Below are positions 17,595 through 26,280 of a DNA stretch of 51,141 bases, piece after piece. Position 1 is the stretch's first letter. Each line of letters starts with the position of its first letter. The DNA is taken from positions 1 through 51,141 of the forward strand of contig DGQT01000011.1 of the NCBI GenBank assembly GCA_002390845.1. Reading direction: 5' to 3'. This DNA is from Chitinophagaceae bacterium UBA4407. Its GTDB lineage: Bacteria > Bacteroidota > Bacteroidia > Chitinophagales > Chitinophagaceae. Under the pieces are notes generated by a model. The model saw only the letters and a program-made list of their open reading frames with translations, had not been told where the DNA came from and made no database searches. The translations under genes were made by a program, and so were the position numbers.

Positions 17595-20015
17595 TTATTT
17601 TGTTTTAAAAGATATTGTTTTATAAACAATATCTCCATGAACAGTTATACCTGTTATAGTTGCTTTATAGGTTGAAGGAACATCTCCTGTATAAAGTGTA
17701 ATAGTTGCCTGGCGGCTGGCGTCGCTTAAAAAACTGCCATTCCAAAATAATGTAGAGCGTATATCTGGAAGCATTCTGGTTTTCATTTCTTTTGCCTGGT
17801 AATCCACACTTGGAAAAAGTACCGGATTTGAAAGACCTTTTGTATAAAATATTTTCATATCGGCATCATTTGCAGCCAGTGGCCTTCTTACGGTTAAAAG
17901 GTTTACGAGTATAACACCATTGCCACCCCTTACACCATAATTAGCCGCTTCGGGGCCTTTAAGGATTTCTATAAAATCAATATCTTTTGCATTAAGGCTG
18001 TTTAAATTATTCATTACCGGGCTTACATCAAAAACACCTCCGGCGTTGCCCACCTGCGAGCCATTTATCAGGAGCATAGGCTCTGACCCGGCATCAGGGG
18101 CTTTCATTGCAGTAAGTCCATTTACAACAAGAAAGCCATTTAATAAATGCATGCCGCCAACTCTTAAAACAGCATTGCCAACACTACTGTTCCTTTCGTT
18201 GAGGTCATCTGAACTAATAATGGCCGAATTGGGGCTCACTCTTTTTGACTCATCAAAATCTATGTTCTTCTTGCTGTATTTTACTGTTACCGGGGGCAAT
18301 GTTTGCTTTCCATCATCCATCAATCCAACATTGTTATAAATATTCAGGTATCTTTTTACCATTTGAGGCACAACTGGGAGAAATTGTTTTAAAGAGGCCG
18401 GTGTACTTAGTTTTGGATAAACAAAAGGATCGAGCAATATTTCTAAACCCTCAGTATTGCCTTTTACATTTCTTGATTGAATAACGAACTCTGTACTGTC
18501 TTCATAACGATCCACAGGAAAACAAAAACGGCCGTTATTATCTGTTGTATCTGTATTTAAAGCAAGGTCGCCGGAATTGGAGAGCAGCGTTAGTATTTTG
18601 TTTGCAGCGGGAGCTTTTTTGCCATTCAATGCTACCCCTTTAATATAAAAAAGACTGTCAACATTACCGGTTACATCTGGTGGTACTGTTTCAGAGAGTT
18701 TTGGGTAGGTATTATTTTTTGCAATCATCAGCAGGTCTATGTCGTCATCGGTAAGACAATCATTCTGTGCTAAAAACATATTATCCGTTTGCTGCAGGAA
18801 TTGTTTGTTAATAGAAAAGCCGCATCGCTCATTCGCATCAGAAAAATTTGCATCACTTACCGATAGCGCCATAAGCGCCGGGATGGGGTGCATCTGTGCA
18901 TCCGCAACTAAAAGATCCAGGGTAACTTTATCACGCTTTGTATAATCTTTTTTATCTGCTGCAAGTTTAACCCGTACGTTATTTTCGCGTACATAAATAC
19001 TTCGTTCACTTAGCAAATTAAAGCGCTTATCAAACAAATAAAAAGTTGCAATACCATCTGGTACTGCTTGCCGGGCAACAACGGCTTCATACTGCCCCCT
19101 GCCGATAACAGCGTAAAATAAACTGTCTTTTGAAACACCCACTAAATAGGTAACCGCATCTTTTGTATAAATAGAATCGCCCAGTAAAACCCTTAATTTG
19201 TAATTGCCCGGTTGTGTTGTAACAGAAATCTGACCTTTATGATAATCAAAATCAGGTAAGGGGTAACTTACTTCTTTACCATGCCAGTTAATAACCGCTT
19301 TGTACTTTCTAAAACCTGATGGTTCAAAATCAATTTTTACAAAGCCATTTACGTTTGTGGTAAATTTCGCAATTGTTGTGTCGCGGTTATCTTTTATAAA
19401 GCCATCGATCACTACAGGATCTCCGTTTGCAAAGTTTGTTTGCAAAGCGATTGCAGAGTTAATGCCGGTAATTACCGAACCGCCTTCGGGGAAAAAGGTT
19501 ATTAAGGGTGTACTATCCTTTAGGTTTGTATTCTTTTTTTGTACAGCCGCGTAGTTATCGTCTGTATTGCCAAAAATATAAAGTGGCTTTACGCAAATGC
19601 TGCTGGTATCACCTTCAACCATTTGCTTTGTATATGCCCTAAGCCAGTAATAACCGGTAGCGATGGATTGAGGCAATACAATACGCGACTCTATCTGCCT
19701 GTTAGCAGCATCTAAAACAACAGCTTTTATCACGCTGTCATTTTCATTCACAAGATCCACGAAAAGAAACCTGCTTTTTGTATATATTTTTTGAGAAACA
19801 CTATTTAAAAGAAATGCACTGAACCACACTTTGGCCCCCGCCGTAAAAACAGATTTATCCGTAACCAGGTAGGCACGGGGTTTTTCGTGTGTTCTTATTG
19901 CCGTTATAAATTTTCCTGAAAAGGAATCTAAAACATCTCTGTTGGTGTTTTGTGCAAACACGGTATTGGCAAACAATACAGCCAACAAAAAGGAAAATAT
20001 TTTATAGTATTGCAT
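17595..20015 (-). CDS. Macroglobulin-like surface protein with TonB-plug domain
   Basis: This 806-residue protein starts at MQYYKIF (20015), 12 codons inside the open frame, which gives a signal peptide ending VFAQ at residue 22. Residues about 45-130 (PRAYLVTDKSVFTAGAKVWF) resemble the MG2 macroglobulin domain found in large Bacteroidota surface proteins. The middle carries Ig-like or carboxypeptidase-regulatory-like parts (KGVALNGKKAPAANKILTL). At about 620-720 a TonB plug-like domain appears (NGLTAMKAPD, then DIDFIEILKGPEAANYGVRG), but no beta-barrel follows; only about 90 residues remain. Such plug-without-barrel proteins are known in the phylum, but their function is not settled. It is probably monocistronic. 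Confidence 0.8.
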   Translation of the reverse strand: MQYYKIFSFLLAVLFANTVFAQNTNRDVLDSFSGKFITAIRTHEKPRAYLVTDKSVFTAGAKVWFSAFLLNSVSQKIYTKSRFLFVDLVNENDSVIKAVVLDAANRQIESRIVLPQSIATGYYWLRAYTKQMVEGDTSSICVKPLYIFGNTDDNYAAVQKKNTNLKDSTPLITFFPEGGSVITGINSAIALQTNFANGDPVVIDGFIKDNRDTTIAKFTTNVNGFVKIDFEPSGFRKYKAVINWHGKEVSYPLPDFDYHKGQISVTTQPGNYKLRVLLGDSIYTKDAVTYLVGVSKDSLFYAVIGRGQYEAVVARQAVPDGIATFYLFDKRFNLLSERSIYVRENNVRVKLAADKKDYTKRDKVTLDLLVADAQMHPIPALMALSVSDANFSDANERCGFSINKQFLQQTDNMFLAQNDCLTDDDIDLLMIAKNNTYPKLSETVPPDVTGNVDSLFYIKGVALNGKKAPAANKILTLLSNSGDLALNTDTTDNNGRFCFPVDRYEDSTEFVIQSRNVKGNTEGLEILLDPFVYPKLSTPASLKQFLPVVPQMVKRYLNIYNNVGLMDDGKQTLPPVTVKYSKKNIDFDESKRVSPNSAIISSDDLNERNSSVGNAVLRVGGMHLLNGFLVVNGLTAMKAPDAGSEPMLLINGSQVGNAGGVFDVSPVMNNLNSLNAKDIDFIEILKGPEAANYGVRGGNGVILVNLLTVRRPLAANDADMKIFYTKGLSNPVLFPSVDYQAKEMKTRMLPDIRSTLFWNGSFLSDASRQATITLYTGDVPSTYKATITGITVHGDIVYKTISFKTK

Positions 20016-20104
20016 GTGGCTGATTTTTTTGCATAAATGTACCAAATTCAAGCCTTATACAACTCTTAAATTAAACCGGTACCACTTATACTTTTATATT
20101 GTAC

Positions 20105-20316
20105 TAAACCCCAATGCTACTATTTAGCTTCTGTTGTGTCACTCACTTTTACTGTTGTATCAATATTCGGCAATGTGAAACAACATCATTTACTTTACAA
20201 CAGTATGCTGAACTATAATTCAGGGTAGGATGTTTTATTGTTGCCATGAAAGAGGAACTGTGAAACGAGCGTGGCAACAAGAGATTCCATGAAATACTAA
20301 AGCCTGGAGTCATAAA
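20105..20316. repeat. Mosaic palindromic element, B left arm and GCGTGGC right arm (copy 8)
   Basis: The left arm TTGTGTCACTCACTTTTAC is at 20134-20152. The right inner block is the third type, GAGCGTGGCAACA (20267-20279), followed by TTCCATGAAA and the end GCCTGGAGTCATAAAA. It fills the 308-base space between the macroglobulin-like gene and ypdA. Confidence 0.65.
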
Positions 20317-20323
20317 ATTTCTT

Positions 20324-21289
20324 TTAACAGGTACTGATGTGTTTTATAATTTTATCTGCATGATCCCTTGAATTTTCTATGAACCATTTATGTGTATCCA
20401 TGCCGCCGCAAACAACTCCTGCCAGATAAATTCCAGGTACATTGGTGAGCATGGTTTCGGAATTGTATTCGGGTCGCAATTTTTCATCGTTACTCAGGTG
20501 AATTCCGAATTTTTTAAGCAGATCGAAATTGGGTTTATAACCCGTCATTGCGATTACGAAATCGTTGGCGATGGTGATAATTCCTTCAGGCGTTTGAATA
20601 TCAACTTCTTGCTCTCTAATGCTCGTCAACGTTGAATTATAGTACGCTTTAATACTGCCTTCTTCTATACGGTTAATGATATCGGGGCGTACCCAATACT
20701 TAACCCTTTCGCCTACCTGCGCATCTTTAATTACCATGGTAACTGCTGCACCTTTGCGCCATGTTTCGAGTGCTGCATCAATCGCTGAATTTTGTGCACC
20801 AACAACCAGCACTTTTTGAAATGCATAATAGTGCGGATCTTTATAATAATGATGCACTTTGGGCAGCGATTCGCCGGGAACATTCATCAGGTTGGGTATA
20901 TCGTAAAACCCTGTGGAGATAATAATATTGTTGCAGTGATAAGTTTGTTTTGAAGTGCTTACAAGGAAAGAATTATCTGGTTGCCTGTTTACTTCATTTG
21001 CTTCTTCAAAAAGATGAATATTAAGCTGCTGCATTTCTGCAACACGCCTGTAATATTCAACAGCTTCCTGCCTTTTTGGTTTGGGATGAAGCGTCATAAA
21101 AGGAACACCGCCAATTTCCAGTCTTTCTGCCGTAGAAAAGAAAGTCATGTTTACGGGATAATTATAAAGACTGTTAACCAGGCAGCCTTTCTCTATAATT
21201 ACATAACCAAGCCCTGCATTCTTTGCTGCAATGCCACACGCCAAACCAATTGGTCCACCACCAATAATTAAAACATCATACTTACTCAT
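20324..21289 (-). CDS. ypdA: YpdA-family bacillithiol disulfide reductase-like flavoprotein
   Basis: This 321-residue cytoplasmic FAD/NAD(P)-dependent oxidoreductase belongs to the YpdA/Bdr type, which reduces bacillithiol disulfide in thiol-redox homeostasis. The FAD-binding GGGPIGLACGIAA motif is at residues 10-22, a second nucleotide-binding GAQNSAIDAALE motif is near the middle, and VPGIYLAGVVCGG is close to the C-terminus. There is no CxxC thioredoxin-reductase motif, as expected for YpdA. It lies 51 bases after a small barrel-protein gene and may be co-transcribed with it. Bacillithiol synthesis genes are not in the window. Confidence 0.9.
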   Translation of the reverse strand: MSKYDVLIIGGGPIGLACGIAAKNAGLGYVIIEKGCLVNSLYNYPVNMTFFSTAERLEIGGVPFMTLHPKPKRQEAVEYYRRVAEMQQLNIHLFEEANEVNRQPDNSFLVSTSKQTYHCNNIIISTGFYDIPNLMNVPGESLPKVHHYYKDPHYYAFQKVLVVGAQNSAIDAALETWRKGAAVTMVIKDAQVGERVKYWVRPDIINRIEEGSIKAYYNSTLTSIREQEVDIQTPEGIITIANDFVIAMTGYKPNFDLLKKFGIHLSNDEKLRPEYNSETMLTNVPGIYLAGVVCGGMDTHKWFIENSRDHADKIIKHISTC

Positions 21290-21340
21290 GCCTGCAAATT
21301 ACACAGAACATGAAAAGTAAAAAGATAAAAATTAATGTGT

Positions 21341-21910
21341 TTAAAAAGAAACTGCAACGCCTGCACGAAGCAAGCCCTTGGACCCAAAACCCAATTCTCC
21401 AAAGCAGGCCACTGTATTACCATAGGTAAATCCTAGTAAAGTAAAGTGATAAGCAAAAACGGTAGTATTGATGTTATCAGTTTCACCGGAATATTTAACA
21501 AGCTTTACGCCCATTGCTGCGCCGGAATAAAAATTACTCTTAGGCTTTATTAAATAATTGTAATGATACTCAGGCATTACTGAAAAAACATCGTGATTAA
21601 AATTTGTGCTTTTATCATTGTTGTATTCGGTAATATTCAATTGCTCTGAAGCAACGGACAAGCCAACCTGGTGGCGCTTATCTTTCAAACTCACCAGTGC
21701 ATCCATAGAATAAGCACCACTGGTTTTGATCCTGAAATCATGGTTGGTGAAAAAAGAAACCAGTATAGTGCCAGCACTGTTGGCCAGTACTTCTGCGGTA
21801 TGCGTATCTGATAAGTAGCCAAAACCTCCACGCAGGGTAACCGTTTTATACTGTGCATTGGCAACGGAAACCGACAGAAACAAAACAACAATATTTACAA
21901 GCTTTCGCAT
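21341..21910 (-). CDS. Small exported protein, probable outer-membrane beta-barrel
   Basis: This 189-residue protein has a signal peptide ending ANAQ at residue 20. The remainder alternates polar and aromatic or aliphatic residues in strand-sized segments (VTLRGGFGYLSD, YKTVTL, FYSGAAMGVKLVKY) and ends in AGVAVSF with a terminal phenylalanine, the usual C-terminal signature of an outer-membrane barrel. I recognise no named family. It sits between the NYN gene (54 bases upstream) and ypdA (51 bases downstream), so the three may form one transcript, though no functional link is apparent. Confidence 0.7.
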   Translation of the reverse strand: MRKLVNIVVLFLSVSVANAQYKTVTLRGGFGYLSDTHTAEVLANSAGTILVSFFTNHDFRIKTSGAYSMDALVSLKDKRHQVGLSVASEQLNITEYNNDKSTNFNHDVFSVMPEYHYNYLIKPKSNFYSGAAMGVKLVKYSGETDNINTTVFAYHFTLLGFTYGNTVACFGELGFGSKGLLRAGVAVSF

Positions 21911-21964
21911 AAAAATAATTATCTCAATTTGACAACAGCCTTAAACATTACGCTGCATTCACCT

Positions 21965-22726
21965 TTATTCTTTATTCCTGATATACACCAGTTTTATGCC
22001 AGCCTTATCTGTTTCGCGTTTATCAATTTCAAACTGATTATGCGACTGTATCAATGGTGTTAGTTTTGAAAACCCAAAATTACGCGGATCGAAATTGGGT
22101 TGCTTTTTTAATACCAGGTTTCCTACATCGCCAAGAAAGGCCCAGCCATTTTCATCTGCAAGGTCGCTTATCGTTGAAGCGATCAAATGCAATGTTTCTT
22201 TATTCACTTTATCTACCACAGCTTTCTGTTTTGGCTTACCGGGTTTTGGTTGTGCAGCTTCTTCTGTATCCGTTTCTGCATCAGGGTTTGAGAGTATTTC
22301 AATATATATAAATTTATCGCAGGCCACTATAAAAGGTTGCGGTGTTTTCTTTTCACCAATTCCAAAAACTTTCATGCCTGCTTCCCGCAATCTTGTTGCC
22401 AAACGTGTAAAATCGCTGTCGCTGCTAACAATACAAAAGCCATCTACTTTTCCGCTGTATAAAATGTCCATCGCCTCAATAATCATCGCAGAATCCGTAG
22501 CGTTTTTGCCTTGCGTATAACTGTATTGCTGAATGGGTGTAATCGCATTTTCAAGCAGAATATTTTTCCAGCCACTTACAGTAGGTTTCGTCCAGTCGCC
22601 ATAAATTCTTTTAAAAGTTGGCGTACCATATTTTGCAATTTCAGCCATGATTCCTTTTACATTTTTGTAAGGAATATTATCAGCATCAATCAGCACTGCA
22701 AGACGTATATCTCTTTGTTGCTCCAT
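21965..22726 (-). CDS. NYN-domain (LabA/PIN-like) RNase with OST-HTH/LOTUS domain
   Basis: This 253-residue protein is predicted to be cytoplasmic. Residues about 8-145 form a NYN domain with the acidic residues of a metal-dependent nuclease: D14 and D16 (LIDADN), D44 (YGDW), D78 and D103/D105 (SSDSDF). After a Lys/Pro-rich linker (about 155-172), residues 175-250 match an OST-HTH/LOTUS domain (LHLIASTISDLADENGWAFLGDVGN, FGFSKLTPLIQ), which binds RNA in characterised cases. Together these suggest an RNA-processing or RNA-turnover enzyme; the target is unknown. Confidence 0.88.
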   Translation of the reverse strand: MEQQRDIRLAVLIDADNIPYKNVKGIMAEIAKYGTPTFKRIYGDWTKPTVSGWKNILLENAITPIQQYSYTQGKNATDSAMIIEAMDILYSGKVDGFCIVSSDSDFTRLATRLREAGMKVFGIGEKKTPQPFIVACDKFIYIEILSNPDAETDTEEAAQPKPGKPKQKAVVDKVNKETLHLIASTISDLADENGWAFLGDVGNLVLKKQPNFDPRNFGFSKLTPLIQSHNQFEIDKRETDKAGIKLVYIRNKE

Positions 22727-22768
22727 ATTACAAAGTACGTTTTTCTAAAGGTGAGAAAGGCAATTATT

Positions 22769-22945
22769 TTGAGCCTGGCAGAGAGATTAATTTGATGATA
22801 TGGTGATTTGACAATGTGCCGATAAAATACATAATCAAATTAGCCTATCATCAAATCATCAAATCAGCATTCTTGCGTCGCACACTTGTGCTGCAGGAAT
22901 TTTATTGAGCTTTTACCAAAGCGTAGATCAAAGTGAGTAGTAAAA
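22769..22945. repeat. Mosaic palindromic element with inserted TTTGATGATAT palindrome (copy 9)
   Basis: The outer end TTGAGCCTGGCA starts at 22769. An imperfect palindrome of ATTTGATGATAT against TATCATCAAATCATCAAAT follows (22788-22866). Then the left A' arm TTGCGTCGCACACTTGTGC is at 22873-22891 and AAAGCGTAGATC is near the end. The right arm is missing. A second palindrome has apparently been placed between the outer end and the inner arm. Confidence 0.65.
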
Positions 22946-22946
22946 A

Positions 22947-24458
22947 TCACTTCTTACTATACTCTATTCCGCTAAAGTTAAACGATGCAACTTCGCCTTC
23001 ATCATTCAAAGAAAAAGTGATCCATGTTTTACCATACCACTCATATTCAAATTTGCCAAGAAAAGTATTATAATGCCAGTGGTTTAATTGCACATTGATA
23101 TGGTTGGGAAACTGCAACATTAATGTATCATTATTGTTTACTATTTCCGCATCGCCATAAATTTCATTGCTGTACTTACCTGCATAAGCCTTTAGTTCAA
23201 GCGATGGTTTTGTATTGAGTACACGTTTTGCCTCAAAATCTGTTTCCTCTTTTTCCCCATCATTTCTTAAGCCCTTGTACATTTTATAAAAATCGGCGCT
23301 CCAGTCATTTTTATTATCGCCAAAAACCCACAGATCCATTGCCTTATACATCAGTGCGTGCCTCACTTCTGTGTGGTCAAGATTACCGAAAATATATACA
23401 CCAAAATGTTCGTCATTAACAAGTCCGCAAATAGCAACGGCACCATCCAGGCTTCCTGTATGAAAATTCACCATTTTACCCCGGTAATCTTCCTGAAACC
23501 AGCCCAGGCCGTAAGTTGTCCAGTGTGGTTTGGTAAGTTTTGCCGTAGGATAAAAATCGTTAGTTGAAAAAGAAGATGGTGTAAATAAACCCGCATAAGT
23601 TTCAGGTTTAAGCAAGGCCTTGCCATTAGCTTTTGCACTGTCTAACATAAACATCATCCATTTATTAATATCATCAGCGCAAGACCAAACACCACCCGCT
23701 GCATCAATACCTTTGGCTTCAATAAATGTAATTGGCTTTACCACAGAATCTTTGTACATGTAATGCGGGGTAATATGGCTGGGTTCTTTAACAGAGAGGG
23801 AATAGTTAGGATATGTATGCAACATGCCCAATGGCGTAAACAAACGTTCCTGTATAAATTCATCATAAGTTTTACCGCTTACTTTATGAATTACTTCGCC
23901 TGCTACCACATACATCAGGTTCTGGTAAATAAAAGAAGAACGCATGGAATACTCCGGTTTCAGTAACCGCATTTTTTCAATCACGGTATCAACCGGTGTT
24001 CCTATAACCCACAGCCAGTCTGCATTTCCCAGGCCTGCGTTGTGTGTAAAAAGATCTTTCACAGTAACTTCTGCATTGGAATAATTATCATAAAGCTTAA
24101 ATGCAGGATAGATCTCACTTACTTTATCCGTCCATCTTATTTTTCCTTCGTCAACCAGCATACCCATGCAAACCGCTGTCATTGCTTTCGTGGTTGAGGC
24201 GCATATAGACAACGTTGAAGTTGTAAAAGCCTCAGGCCTGCCAAGTTCGGTAACACCATATCCTTTTTTAAAAACAACATTACCATCTTTTACTACCGCA
24301 ACAGAAATGCCCGGCGTTTTCCATAACGTAAGCGCCTGTTGAATATAGGCATCAAAGCTTGCACTCTCATCCAACTTTGCAATTGCATTTTTTTTCTGTG
24401 CTTCTGCCTGAACAAAAAATAATAAAGCAATCACTACGGGCATCCAGATTTTTCTCAT
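22947..24458 (-). CDS. Serine hydrolase, class C beta-lactamase-like, with DUF3471-type tail
   Basis: This 503-residue exported enzyme starts at MRKIWM (24458), with a signal peptide ending AEAQ near residue 21. The penicillin-binding/beta-lactamase fold shows the catalytic S88-T-T-K91 tetrad, a YQN triad in FIYQNLMYVVAGE and an HTG motif in NFHTGSLDGA. The C-terminal 100 residues (LKAYAGKYSNEIYGDAEI onward) look like the DUF3471 lipocalin-like domain that often follows this fold. Proteins of this kind include peptidases and esterases, so antibiotic hydrolysis should not be assumed. It is probably transcribed alone. Confidence 0.92.
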   Translation of the reverse strand: MRKIWMPVVIALLFFVQAEAQKKNAIAKLDESASFDAYIQQALTLWKTPGISVAVVKDGNVVFKKGYGVTELGRPEAFTTSTLSICASTTKAMTAVCMGMLVDEGKIRWTDKVSEIYPAFKLYDNYSNAEVTVKDLFTHNAGLGNADWLWVIGTPVDTVIEKMRLLKPEYSMRSSFIYQNLMYVVAGEVIHKVSGKTYDEFIQERLFTPLGMLHTYPNYSLSVKEPSHITPHYMYKDSVVKPITFIEAKGIDAAGGVWSCADDINKWMMFMLDSAKANGKALLKPETYAGLFTPSSFSTNDFYPTAKLTKPHWTTYGLGWFQEDYRGKMVNFHTGSLDGAVAICGLVNDEHFGVYIFGNLDHTEVRHALMYKAMDLWVFGDNKNDWSADFYKMYKGLRNDGEKEETDFEAKRVLNTKPSLELKAYAGKYSNEIYGDAEIVNNNDTLMLQFPNHINVQLNHWHYNTFLGKFEYEWYGKTWITFSLNDEGEVASFNFSGIEYSKK

Positions 24459-24540
24459 GAAGATTGTTTTAAGCAATATAGCAGTTATTCATTTGCCGTA
24501 CAAAAATTCAAGAAGTCTTTATAGCAAAAGGAGAAAATGT

Positions 24541-24740
24541 TTATGAACCAAACTGAGGTTTTTTATGGCATCGCCTGTTGTGTCACTCACTTGTACGTTC
24601 CGAAGATTAAGCAACTAAGGCTTCTGGCAGTTAGCCTTTAGCTATTAGCGAACAGTCAATGGCTCATAGCTATTCTGCAGTACAAGTGAGTGACACAACA
24701 GGAGCCTCATAGCACTACTTCAGCCCGGCTCATAAAAATA
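24541..24740. repeat. Mosaic palindromic element, B/B arms (copy 10)
   Basis: The left arm TTGTGTCACTCACTTGTAC (24578-24596) and its exact inverse (24680-24698) flank a core with GCTATTAGC and GGCTCATAGC blocks (24620-24670). Outer ends are TATGAACCAAACTG and GCCCGGCTCATAAAAA. It fills most of the 333-base gap between the serine hydrolase and the LVIVD gene. Confidence 0.9.
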
Positions 24741-24741
24741 A

Positions 24742-24777
24742 AAAAGCAGTTACAACACATGCGTTGTAACTGCTTTT
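24742..24777. terminator. Bidirectional rho-independent terminator after the LVIVD gene
   Basis: A perfect 15-bp stem (AAAAGCAGTTACAAC with its inverse) closes a 6-base loop, with A and T tracts on either side. It lies 15 bases after the stop codon of the minus-strand gene. Confidence 0.85.
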
Positions 24778-24791
24778 AAGAAATGAAGCAA

Positions 24792-26054
24792 CTATTTTTT
24801 TGCAGGCATAAAACTTAATAAGCGGATATTGCTGATGAAATTGTAATCGTACTGGTAAAGCCCGTCTTTGGTTACTACCATTGCTTTATGATTGGCAGCA
24901 ATAATATCGTAAGGCTCGTTGCTTTTGATTTGATTTAACAGTATTAATTTGGATGGGTTTGAGGCATTATAAACCTTCACAGCATCACCATCGCAAATGA
25001 ATAACAGATTACCATCTTTGCTTAAACCGGTTGGTTTTGTAAGCGGATATGTTGTTACAAGCTGGCTGTGCAGCAGGTCTTTTACATCGATTACATCCAG
25101 CTCGTTTTGATCGCCACCGCAACCATCGCCTGCATGCAGCGTAACATAAGCATAACTTCCATCGGTTATCACAGGATCGCAGGCCCGGCCATGTGTAAAC
25201 TCGCCCACTTTAACAGGAGACTCCGGATTGCTTACATCGTATATAAACATACCGATTGCAGACCCGAGAAAGAGTTTATCCTGGAAAGGGAAAATGGTTT
25301 GCAGATCGAAACCTGCAAAGAAATTTGAATCGAGTTTAGGAGCGGCCGGGTTACTGATATCTACAATGCCCAGGCTGTGCATTTCGGTAATGGCATACAA
25401 ATAATTGCCGATCATCACCATGCCTGCCATAGAACCGGCTGTGCCGCTATTTGACTTGACGCCCGGAGTTGCATTTTGCAGTAAAATACCCCCACCGTTA
25501 TACTCCGGATAATGATCTGCAAATATTGTAGTATCTTTTTGCTTCCAGTCAACAAGAATGCTATCGGATACGTTTGTGTTAGGGCCACCGGTAAAATAAG
25601 TATTACCAACAAAAAAATTATCGAGTTTACCTGTTAGTGTAACCTGCCGGGGATTGCTGATGTCCAATGCCAGCATATCGGTGTACATATCGGCATATAG
25701 TGTATTGCCTTTAATGGCAATATCATTGTTGCCGGGGATAGACAGAAAAGCAACCTGCGTGGGGTGCGAAGGATTGCTGTTATCAATTATATGGATACCT
25801 TTCTTTACCTCGTTAAGATAGATATAGTTGTCTTTTATATAGAGCTTTCCGGCATGATCGATTGACTGCGCAGGATTTCCATTAATGGATGCAAGTACAT
25901 CTGCTTTTGCTTTGTAAACAAAATCGCTGTACAAAGTATAGGTGTAGGCTTCTTTTGTTTTAACAGCGCTGTCTTTGGAACAGCCTGACAGAAGACAAAT
26001 AGTACAGGTAATTGCAAACACCTGGAATGTTATAAGCTGATTATATTTTTTCAT
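24792..26054 (-). CDS. LVIVD-repeat beta-propeller lipoprotein
   Basis: This 420-residue protein starts at MKKYNQL (26054), eight codons inside the open frame. The lipobox LLSGC places it in the envelope. From about residue 70 it repeats a unit of the LVIVD type: VKKGIHIIDNSNPSHPTQ, DMLALDISNPRQVTL, SLGIVDISNPAAPKL, GMFIYDVSNPESPVKV and AVKVYNASNPSKLIL. Five or more blades suggest a beta-propeller. A Cys-Gly-Gly pair (DGCGGDQNE) sits in a blade loop. The function is unknown; propellers of this kind are usually ligand- or protein-binding. Confidence 0.85.
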   Translation of the reverse strand: MKKYNQLITFQVFAITCTICLLSGCSKDSAVKTKEAYTYTLYSDFVYKAKADVLASINGNPAQSIDHAGKLYIKDNYIYLNEVKKGIHIIDNSNPSHPTQVAFLSIPGNNDIAIKGNTLYADMYTDMLALDISNPRQVTLTGKLDNFFVGNTYFTGGPNTNVSDSILVDWKQKDTTIFADHYPEYNGGGILLQNATPGVKSNSGTAGSMAGMVMIGNYLYAITEMHSLGIVDISNPAAPKLDSNFFAGFDLQTIFPFQDKLFLGSAIGMFIYDVSNPESPVKVGEFTHGRACDPVITDGSYAYVTLHAGDGCGGDQNELDVIDVKDLLHSQLVTTYPLTKPTGLSKDGNLLFICDGDAVKVYNASNPSKLILLNQIKSNEPYDIIAANHKAMVVTKDGLYQYDYNFISNIRLLSFMPAKK

Positions 26055-26137
26055 AAACTGTGTTTTGCAGCCTGACAAAGGATTGATAAATAGCGTTGCA
26101 TGAAGATATTAAAATAGAAATTTACTTTCCGATTCTG

Positions 26138-26230
26138 TGCCGGGCTGTTGATTGCTCATTATTGGTTATGGTGTAAAAGGGTGCGACGCAACGGATGCTT
26201 CATGTATATTCCTGAGTCCGGTTCAAAAAA
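26138..26230. repeat. Mosaic palindromic element, compact single-arm form (copy 11)
   Basis: The end GTGCCGGGCTG (26138) leads after a short spacer to one right arm, AAAAGGGTGCGACGCAA (26175-26191), then GATGCTTCATG and the end GAGTCCGGTTCAAAAAA. The left inner arm and core are absent, as if lost by deletion. It lies between the M20 peptidase stop and the LVIVD start. Confidence 0.65.
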
Positions 26231-26280
26231 AATGCAGGTCTATTTATTGACCTGCATAAAATTTATTAATGTAACTCAAT

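Noticed and set aside
17369..17638. 89-codon minus-strand frame
   Set aside because: It spans palindromic copy 7 and the end of the macroglobulin-like gene; its residues derive from the repeat arms.
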